Source: Acidimicrobiales bacterium
Lineage (GTDB): Bacteria; Actinomycetota; Acidimicrobiia; Acidimicrobiales; Palsa-688
Length of the DNA stretch: 6,308 bases
Reading direction: 5' to 3'
Assembly: GCA_019241495.1 (NCBI GenBank)
Contig: JAFAWZ010000276.1
Coordinates: forward strand, 1 to 6,308
The notes under the pieces are model-generated. The model was not told where the DNA came from. It saw only the letters and a program-made list of their open reading frames with translations, and did no database searches. Shown one piece after another: positions 1-4,498 of this stretch; the stretch's first letter is position 1; each line of letters opens with the position of its first letter. The translations under genes were made by a program, and so were the position numbers.

Positions 1-137
1 TCGGTGAGTCGGGTTCGATTGGATCTACCCCGGCCGTCCAGAACGCCGTCATCGATGCCGTGTCGTATCTGGGGGTCAGGCACATAGACCTGCCGCTCAC
101 CCCAGAGAAGGTGTGGCGAGCCATGAGGGGAGCATGA
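1..137 (+). CDS. Molybdenum hydroxylase large subunit (xanthine dehydrogenase/CoxL family), 3' end only
   Basis: The frame beginning at base 3 encodes the last 44 residues of a protein, from GESGSIGSTPAVQNAV to KVWRAMRGA, ending at TGA 135-137. Members of this family carry the molybdenum-molybdopterin cofactor and hydroxylate purines, aldehydes, N-heterocycles or CO. The GESG at the start of the fragment matches the family's C-terminal G-E-x-x motif, whose glutamate (codon 6-8) is the active-site base. The following 'PAVxNAVxDA...LPLTPEKVW' is the usual end of the subunit. The substrate cannot be judged from this fragment, and the small and FAD subunits are not visible. The stop codon overlaps the next gene's ATG in an ATGA arrangement, so the two are probably co-transcribed and translationally coupled. 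Confidence 0.88.
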   Translation, partial: GESGSIGSTPAVQNAVIDAVSYLGVRHIDLPLTPEKVWRAMRGA

Positions 138-1123
138 TGGCGGGCCGTTACGTGATCTATGGAGCTGGGGCGATCGGTGGAGTGCTGGGCGCCCGCCTTC
201 ACGAGCACGGCCGTGATGTGACGCTCATCGCGAGGGGTGCCCATCTCGAGGCCGTCCGAAGCGATGGGCTCAGGATGGAGACGCCTGACGGTCCGGTGGT
301 GTCGCGAATACCCGCGGTCGGGAATCCCGCTGAAGCGGAGATACGAACCGGCGATGTGGTCGTGTTGGCTATGAAGGGTCAGGACACCGGGGAGGCATTG
401 GAACAGCTGCGAACCGTCGCACTGAGGGATGTGACGGTCATGTGCACCCAGAACGGCGTGGAGAACGAGCGGATGGCCCTCCGGTTGTTCCCCCGTGTCT
501 ACGGCGTCAGGGTGAGCATCCCGGCCTCGCATCTCGAGCCGGGCGTGGTCCTGGCTCATGGCAGTCCCTCCACGGGGATCATCGACTTGGGCTGTTACCC
601 CCACGGTGCAGACGAACGGGCAGCGGAGATCTCCGGCGAGCTCCAGAAGGCCACCTTCGACAGCCGGGTCTACCCGGACATCATGCGCTGGAAGTACTGC
701 AAGCTCCTGGGCAACCTCGGCAACGCGGTCGAGGCGGTGTGTGAGCCAGGTGAGCATGTCCGGTCAGGTCGGCTGACACGTCTGGCTCGAGACGAGGGTA
801 TGGCGTGCCTGCGGGCGGCCGGTATCGATTTCGCGACCGATGACGAGGATCGAGATCGGCGTCGGGGAGTGTTCACCCTGGCTGAGGTGGGCGGCCAACC
901 CCACGTCGGGGCGTCGTCGTGGCAGAGCCTGAGACGGGGTTCGGGCCGGATCGAGACCGACTTCTTGAACGGGGAGATCGTCCTGTTGGGCCGGCTCCAC
1001 GGGGTGGCCACGCCTGTCAACGAGACTCTGACCCGACTGGCGGTGGGACTGGCCCACGACCACCGTGGCCCGGGTGCCTACAGCGAGGAGGAGGTGCTCA
1101 GCCTGGCGGGTGCCGGCGCGTGA
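134..1123 (+). CDS. Ketopantoate reductase (ApbA/PanE) family NAD(P)H-dependent oxidoreductase
   Basis: This 329-residue protein has the full layout of the 2-dehydropantoate 2-reductase family. A Rossmann fold opens with GAGAIGG (residues 10-16), which binds NAD(P)H. Next come LAMKGQD (78-84) and TQNGVE (105-110). The catalytic-domain signature has K190 and N194 at the family's K-x3-N spacing. The C-terminal block around SSWQSL and GRIETDFLNG (residues 261-280) supplies the usual serine and E274, followed by GVATPVN. The family reduces 2-keto-hydroxy acids such as ketopantoate. Beside a molybdenum hydroxylase, a catabolic dehydrogenase role is as likely as pantothenate synthesis, so no panE symbol is given. 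ATG 134 was chosen because it overlaps the upstream TGA (ATGA) and follows GAGGGGA at 125-131; ATG 137 is the alternative. The last 26 bp overlap the convergent VOC gene. Confidence 0.9.
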   Translation: MMAGRYVIYGAGAIGGVLGARLHEHGRDVTLIARGAHLEAVRSDGLRMETPDGPVVSRIPAVGNPAEAEIRTGDVVVLAMKGQDTGEALEQLRTVALRDVTVMCTQNGVENERMALRLFPRVYGVRVSIPASHLEPGVVLAHGSPSTGIIDLGCYPHGADERAAEISGELQKATFDSRVYPDIMRWKYCKLLGNLGNAVEAVCEPGEHVRSGRLTRLARDEGMACLRAAGIDFATDDEDRDRRRGVFTLAEVGGQPHVGASSWQSLRRGSGRIETDFLNGEIVLLGRLHGVATPVNETLTRLAVGLAHDHRGPGAYSEEEVLSLAGAGA

Positions 1124-1547
1124 TCGGGCCAGGAACCATCAGCTCGATGCGGGTCCCGTGAACATGGGGATGGTCGGTGTCCAGATAGAGCACGCTGAGC
1201 GTGCCGTCCGGGCGGAACACCCGAGCGTCGGCTCGATGCCCGAGTTGGAGCAGACTTGCGGCCTGGGCTTCGAAGCCCTCCTGCCAGACACCGATGTGGT
1301 GGAGCCCCTGGTACTGCGGAGACCACAATCCGGTGGGCTGGGCTTGGATCAGCTCCAAATAGGGTGGTCCCTCGTCGGAGTAGACGAAGGTCATCTCCTT
1401 GGTCGCCCGCTGACCGAGGTCCTCGATGTCGGCAGCATAGGTGAGCGGCTCGGCGAAATGCAGACCGAATAGCTCCGAGAAATCGGCGATAGCCACCTGG
1501 ATGTCTTCGACGACTATCCCGATATGCCAAACAGTAGAAGCGGTCAC
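1098..1547 (-). CDS. VOC superfamily (glyoxalase/bleomycin resistance/extradiol dioxygenase fold) protein
   Basis: This 149-residue protein has two beta-alpha-beta-beta-beta modules. The first opens with WHIGIVVEDI (residues 7-16) and ends in YLELIQ (63-68). The second opens with LHHIGVW (82-88) and ends in GTRIELM (131-137). The four metal-ligand positions of the superfamily are filled: H8, E65, H84 and E135, so a divalent-metal enzyme is likely. Known members include glyoxalase I, methylmalonyl-CoA epimerase and ring-cleavage dioxygenases; the substrate is not evident here, though the single-chain HxxxE layout resembles lactoylglutathione lyase- or epimerase-like members. The start is GTG at 1545-1547, preceded on the minus strand by AGAAAGG about 8 nt upstream. 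The 3' end overlaps the convergent dehydrogenase gene by 26 bp, so the two stops lie inside each other's coding sequence. Confidence 0.85.
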   Translation of the reverse strand: MTASTVWHIGIVVEDIQVAIADFSELFGLHFAEPLTYAADIEDLGQRATKEMTFVYSDEGPPYLELIQAQPTGLWSPQYQGLHHIGVWQEGFEAQAASLLQLGHRADARVFRPDGTLSVLYLDTDHPHVHGTRIELMVPGPITRRHPPG

Positions 1548-1579
1548 GGCGGTCGCCTTTCTGTCGGAGGGATGTTAGT

Positions 1580-1720
1580 GCCTGCGACCGGACCTGAGTA
1601 AACGAAGAGGAGGCGGCGGCATCACTGTCACGTCAGAACACTCTTGGCGGCACTGGGCAATTCGGCTCAGGGTGAGATGCCGCAGCCTCCTCTCTTCGTC
1701 CAAGTAGTCCGGTCGCAGGC
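1580..1720. repeat. Long imperfect inverted repeat (possible MITE-like element or structured RNA)
   Basis: The arm GCCTGCGACCGGAC (1580-1593) is perfectly complementary to GTCCGGTCGCAGGC (1707-1720). Further in, ACGAAGAGGAGGCGGCGGCATC (about 1602-1622) pairs with 1676-1698 apart from a 2-nt insertion and one mismatch. The arms enclose about 50 nt of less paired sequence. The 7-mer TTAGTGC occurs directly outside or at both ends (1575-1581 and 1723-1729), as a target-site duplication might. The repeat fills most of the 223-bp gap (1548-1770) between the divergently oriented VOC and ArsC genes, and I see no gene in that gap. A terminator role is unlikely because both flanking genes start, rather than end, here. 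A small non-autonomous mobile element, a structured RNA or a large operator are the alternatives. Confidence 0.7.
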
Positions 1721-1770
1721 GCTTAGTGCGGCGGGCGCTTACCATCCGATCAGGCGCTAGCTTCAGAAGC

Positions 1771-2115
1771 ATGGAGCTGTGGCACAACCCGAAGTGCTCG
1801 AAAAGCAGAACCGCCAAATCCATCCTGGATCAGCGCGGGGTCGAGTATGTGAAGAGGCGCTACTTGGAGGATCCTCCTGACGTCGAGACGTTGGATCGCG
1901 TGCTCGTCTGGCTCGGGAAGGAGCCATGGGAGATAGTGAGGATGGGCGAAGACCGGGCCAAGGAGCTACGGCTGGGCGATCGGGCCCACGACCGTGCGGA
2001 GTGGCTTTCCTTGCTGGTTGCCAACCCGATCCTGATAGAGCGGCCGATCCTCGTAGCTGGGGAGGGCCGAGCCGTGGTCGGCCGCCCGCCGGAGGCGGTC
2101 GAGTCACTCCTGTGA
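1771..2115 (+). CDS. ArsC/Spx-family thioredoxin-fold protein, probable glutaredoxin-type arsenate reductase or YfgD-like
   Basis: This 114-residue protein is of normal length for the ArsC family. It begins MELWHNPKCSKSR, with C9 in the catalytic 'NPKCSKSR' loop of the family. Three arginines match the anion-binding set known from E. coli ArsC: R57 in IVRMGE, R91 in the signature NPILIERPI, and R105 near the end in GRPPEAV. Arsenate reductases of this class form a Cys-arsenate intermediate and use glutathione/glutaredoxin or an equivalent thiol. Many close relatives have no demonstrated arsenate activity, and no arsR, arsB or acr3 gene is visible here, so the substrate remains open. ATG 1771 gives the family's N terminus, although the ribosome site is weak (AGAAG, close to the ATG); GTG 1726 would add 15 atypical residues. 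The last 12 bp overlap the convergent large-protein gene. Confidence 0.85.
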   Translation: MELWHNPKCSKSRTAKSILDQRGVEYVKRRYLEDPPDVETLDRVLVWLGKEPWEIVRMGEDRAKELRLGDRAHDRAEWLSLLVANPILIERPILVAGEGRAVVGRPPEAVESLL

Positions 2116-3090
2116 AGGAACAGGTCGGGTGATGGAACGGCTCGGCCATCCGTGGACTCCCGTGGCATGAAGCCCTCCCGTACCGCCGCACACCGCCACG
2201 AGCACGTCGTCGGGTCGGGGTACCACGTGCACCTGTCCTTGGCGGTCCACCTTGTCGAGCTCTTCGAGGACCCTTTGGTGAGGTGGAGGAAACCAGGAGA
2301 GCGGCAGGGCGGCATGCTCCCAGATCAACCGGTTGACCTCCGCCATGTCGGGAACCGCTCTAGCGACGATCTCAGCCCAGGTCGGGCATAGGGCGACCAG
2401 CATCTCGCCATGGCCGGGTCCGATCGTCGTTGGCGTGGCGGGGTTGGCCATGGCCTTGCCGATGACGGCGAGCAGAGTCTCCGAATCCCGGGCCGTGACA
2501 TCGACGATGTCCAGCGTTCCCTGCGCCGCGAAGATGGTCAGGGCGTCGCCTGGGGTGCCTCGCCGCTCCGACAGAGGAGGCCACGGGGAGCGCTCTTCCC
2601 ATTCCCCGAAGACCAAGCCGGTTACCCGGGCGGGTTGGCCGAAGACGCTCCAGGAGCTGTCGCCCGGTACCTGACCGAAGACGTTCTTGACGATGAGCTG
2701 CACAGCCCGCCCGACGGCGGGTCCGGCACCGCCGCCCCCACCGAGACACCCGAACCCGTATCGGATGTCGAGCTGATCCCGCTGGGACCCGTTGATGACC
2801 ATGGCTATCGCGGCGCTCTCGGTGGTCGCACAGATCCCGTCGAGACGGAACCCCGGGTCGGTCATGGCGCTCACGGCGCTGCAGAGGAGAGGCATGGCGG
2901 ACGCCGGGGCCCCAGCCGCGACGGCCCAGTAGGCGATGTCGGCGGCCGTGCATCTGGCGTTCAGGAACGGGACCTCGCCCACTACCGCGTCGCCAGCCGT
3001 CTGGCCGGCGCGGACGAAGCTGTCGAGAAGGTCGTCTGTAACCGACAGCGTGGGTAGGCCGTCGCCTTGGAGACCGCCGGCCTTGGGCAT
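2104..3090 (-). CDS. Uncharacterised large protein, paralogue of the UGSC-selenoprotein partner at 4452-5570
   Basis: I do not recognise a named enzyme. The 328-residue protein aligns along its length with the 372-residue protein at 4452-5570. GDGLPTL (9-15) matches SDGYPVV there, SVFGQPARVTG (148-158) is identical, FGEWEERSPW (161-170) is identical, and WEHAALPLSWFP (257-268) matches WEHAVIPRSFFP. Five cysteines align: C47, C70 (PLLC), C115 (in the glycine-rich FGCLGGGGGAG), C235 (LCPTWA) and C301 (AVCGG). It lacks about 33 N-terminal residues found in its paralogue. There is no signal peptide or membrane segment, so it is probably cytoplasmic. It starts 12 bp after the SnoaL-like gene stops and should share its transcript. 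No clear ribosome site precedes ATG 3090, which suggests coupled translation. The conserved cysteines and placement suggest a redox or thiol-chemistry subunit; this is inference. Confidence 0.85.
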   Translation of the reverse strand: MPKAGGLQGDGLPTLSVTDDLLDSFVRAGQTAGDAVVGEVPFLNARCTAADIAYWAVAAGAPASAMPLLCSAVSAMTDPGFRLDGICATTESAAIAMVINGSQRDQLDIRYGFGCLGGGGGAGPAVGRAVQLIVKNVFGQVPGDSSWSVFGQPARVTGLVFGEWEERSPWPPLSERRGTPGDALTIFAAQGTLDIVDVTARDSETLLAVIGKAMANPATPTTIGPGHGEMLVALCPTWAEIVARAVPDMAEVNRLIWEHAALPLSWFPPPHQRVLEELDKVDRQGQVHVVPRPDDVLVAVCGGTGGLHATGVHGWPSRSITRPVPSQE

Positions 3091-3102
3091 TACGGCGGGG
3101 AG

Positions 3103-3858
3103 CTATCGGCGGTCACGGCGGTAGGCGGCCATACGGGCGATCTTTCCGTGCTCTGTCATGGTGAACACGTCCACGACATGGGTATGGTCCTCTTGGCCTG
3201 GTACTTCCGCTTCTATCTCGACGATGACATTGAGCCCGTCAACCGTCCAGGACAGGTCGACATAGTGGGGGTGGACCGATGCGACGTGATTGGCGTAGTG
3301 CTTACGCACGTCGTCTAGTCCTTGGATGATCTGGGTGTTGGGCGGGATGGGCAAGAAGACCGCGTCCCGGTCGTAGAGGTCGGCGATGGTGGCGGTGTCT
3401 CCGCTGCTGGCCGCCTGGAGATAACGCTCCGCGACGCTTCTCGACATCGATCCCATGTTCCGCCATGATTCGGCGTCGAGACTAGGGAGCGGCCGCCGTT
3501 CGTCTCTGGATTGGCGGGTGTAGGCAGCCATGCGGGCTATGTGGCCGTCCGCGGTCATGGTGAACAGATCGATGATGTAGGTCTTCTCTTGGCGCCCGGG
3601 TGCGGAGGCGACGATCTCGACAAAGACGTTGTTCCCGTCGACAGCCCAGAAGAGCTCGTCGAAGTGCGGATGCACGGACCTCACATGAGCGTTGTAATGG
3701 GCGGCGATGGCGTCGCGGCCGTGAATGGCGGTCGACCCCGAGGTGCCGGGCAGGAACTCTGCATCGGTCGCGTAGAGCTGACCGATGGCGTCGGTGTCGC
3801 CTTTGGAGGCGGCATCCAAGTACTTCTCGGCGACGAGCCTGGCGTTCGTGTCGGTCAT
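3103..3858 (-). CDS. Tandem-duplicated SnoaL-like / NTF2-fold protein
   Basis: This 251-residue protein consists of two copies of a SnoaL-like (NTF2-fold) domain, residues 1-115 and 138-251, joined by a 22-residue linker rich in charged residues. The copies are clearly homologous: AEKYLDAASKGDT against AERYLQAASSGDT, HVRSVHPHFDELFWAVDG against HVASVHPHYVDLSWTVDG, and DLFTMTADGHIARMAAY against DVFTMTEHGKIARMAAY. Single-domain relatives form cone-shaped pockets used for cyclisation, isomerisation, hydrolysis or ligand binding, usually as dimers; a fused pair may be a covalent dimer. The substrate is unknown. The conserved SVHPH and YxxDAxF-like positions probably line the pocket. ATG 3858 is preferred; AAGGAG lies 13 nt upstream, longer than usual. 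An upstream TTG at 3915 would add residues not seen in the domain family. It is the first gene of the leftward unit. Confidence 0.9.
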   Translation of the reverse strand: MTDTNARLVAEKYLDAASKGDTDAIGQLYATDAEFLPGTSGSTAIHGRDAIAAHYNAHVRSVHPHFDELFWAVDGNNVFVEIVASAPGRQEKTYIIDLFTMTADGHIARMAAYTRQSRDERRPLPSLDAESWRNMGSMSRSVAERYLQAASSGDTATIADLYDRDAVFLPIPPNTQIIQGLDDVRKHYANHVASVHPHYVDLSWTVDGLNVIVEIEAEVPGQEDHTHVVDVFTMTEHGKIARMAAYRRDRR

Positions 3859-3958
3859 CTCAGGTAACCCGCTCCTTCTTTTTTCCGTACACCTTCTCGG
3901 CTGGTTCCATCCCAACAGCCTCTATGTATACTCGCCTCGATAGACAGGGAGGTGTGTC
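3859..3958. promoter_or_regulatory. Divergent promoter region between the SnoaL-like and UGSC selenoprotein genes
   Basis: The 100-bp spacer separates two outward-pointing genes, so it must drive both units. On the + strand TATACT at 3927-3932 is a good -10 candidate, with about 26 nt to the GTG at 3959; no convincing -35 is visible at the usual distance. The -10 overlaps the palindrome GTATAC (3926-3931), and on the minus strand the same bases read GTATACATAG, so opposed promoters could share the site. On the minus strand the leader of the SnoaL-like gene is purine-rich (six A at 3879-3884, then AAGGAG at 3872-3877). The spacer is AT-richer than its surroundings. Confidence 0.45.
3946..3953 (+). 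promoter_or_regulatory. Shine-Dalgarno site fixing the GTG start of the UGSC selenoprotein gene
   Basis: AGGGAGGT is a strong ribosome-binding sequence ending 5 nt before GTG 3959. It supports this GTG as the start and shows that the reading frame leading to the in-frame TGA is actively translated. Confidence 0.75.
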
Positions 3959-4498
3959 GTGGATCGCATTACCGTTCTCAGCCCGGTGCCGCGTCCGGTG
4001 GTTGCTGACCTGAATCCAGGTCCGAGTGTCGACCGGTTGCAGGGCTTGACGATCGGGCTCCGTACAGAGTGGATATGGCCCGCTTATCACGTGATCGCTG
4101 ATGAGTGGCAGCGTTCCTTGGAGGCTGAGGGTGCCAAGGTCGTGAGGTACAAGGCCACGAATCGATTGGAGAGCGGTGGGGACAGCGTCGAGAAGGGCTT
4201 GGAAGAGTTCCTCGGCGAGGTAGATCTGGCGGTGGTCGGCCTAGGTAATTGAGGCTCGTGTACCTCTTGGGTGGTCCACGACACAGTGGAGGCGCTCAAG
4301 AGGGGTAAGGCGGCGGTCGCCGTCATTACAGAGGAGTTCGAACATCTTGCCGGCGTGGTGTCGTCTCGAGCTGGTTGGCCGGGGATGCGTACCCACCTGC
4401 TTCCATATCCGCTGGTCGACCGGCCCGATGACGAGTTGAAGGAGATTGCCCATGAGCATTTTCGAGGACTCCTGCGGTCCTGCGGGATGCCCGGTTGA
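3959..4498 (+). CDS. UGSC family selenoprotein with in-frame TGA (Sec98)
   Basis: Read through TGA 4250-4252, this is a 179-residue protein; ordinary gene calling would split it into a 97-residue and an 80-residue piece. The TGA falls in GLGN-U-GSCTSWVVHDTVE, the exact U-G-S-C motif of a known (seleno)protein family whose other members have Sec or Cys at this position. U98 and C101 form a CxxC-like pair able to make a selenenyl-sulfide. An N-terminal part with the usual proline-rich start and LQGLTIGL (28-35) precedes a flavodoxin/Rossmann-like alternation: strand ending DLAVVGLGN, the UGSC loop, helix VVHDTVEALKRG, strand AAVAVITEEF, then the terminal PYPLVDRPDDEL. The order strand-UGxC-helix-strand-PxPL recalls the C-terminal part of glycine reductase GrdB, suggesting a reductive substrate-binding role; this is a remote resemblance only. 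The GTG start has a strong ribosome site, and the 3' end overlaps the large-protein gene by 47 bp. C175 lies near the C terminus. Confidence 0.9.
4250..4252 (+). other. TGA recoded as selenocysteine
   Basis: This in-frame TGA is followed by GGC TCG TGT (Gly-Ser-Cys), giving the U-G-S-C signature. The frame stays open for another 81 codons with family-like protein sequence on both sides, which argues against a simple stop or a nonsense mutation. Confidence 0.87.
4263..4303 (+). promoter_or_regulatory. Candidate bacterial SECIS stem-loop
   Basis: Ten bases after the TGA, CCTCTTG (4263-4269) pairs perfectly with CAAGAGG (4297-4303). Above an internal loop, TCCAC (4275-4279) pairs with GTGGA (4286-4290), closing the hexaloop GACACA. 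The apical loop begins with G, 28 nt after the TGA. Bacterial SECIS elements lie inside the coding sequence just after the UGA, with an apical loop usually about 16-37 nt away that has G in its first positions; they bind SelB carrying Sec-tRNA. Both distance and loop G fit. I judged the fold by eye, so the internal loop and possible bulged U are uncertain. Confidence 0.65.
4439..4444 (+). promoter_or_regulatory. Shine-Dalgarno site for the 4452 large-protein gene
   Basis: AAGGAG lies inside the 3' end of the selenoprotein gene, 7 nt before ATG 4452. It decides this start over TTG 4446, which would overlap the expected spacer. Confidence 0.75.

Noticed and set aside
113..133. GTG 113 as start of the ketopantoate reductase-type gene
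   Set aside because: The Rossmann motif begins properly from ATG 134/137, and ATG 134 overlaps the upstream stop in the common ATGA arrangement.
1575..1823. 82-codon minus-strand open frame across the inverted repeat
   Set aside because: It runs through the hairpin arms and antisense into the ArsC start, has no ribosome site and no recognisable protein pattern.
2410..3057. 215-codon open frame on the + strand
   Set aside because: It is antisense to the large protein whose sequence is confirmed by its paralogue at 4452-5570; the translation looks low-complexity and unrelated to known folds.
1541..3121. Identical 14-mer GCGGTCACGGCGGT at about 1540 and 3108
   Set aside because: It lies at unlike positions (a gene start and a gene end), is GC-rich and short, and has no further flanking similarity.
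3859..3915. TTG 3915 start extending the SnoaL-like protein by 19 residues
   Set aside because: The extra residues (GWNQPRRC...) do not resemble the domain N terminus, and the second internal domain copy starts at the position equivalent to ATG 3858.
4250..4252. TGA as a genuine stop, or the gene as a nonsense pseudogene
   Set aside because: The TGA sits exactly at the U of the UGSC motif, protein conservation continues for 81 codons in the same frame, the downstream overlap is intact, and a SECIS-like hairpin follows.
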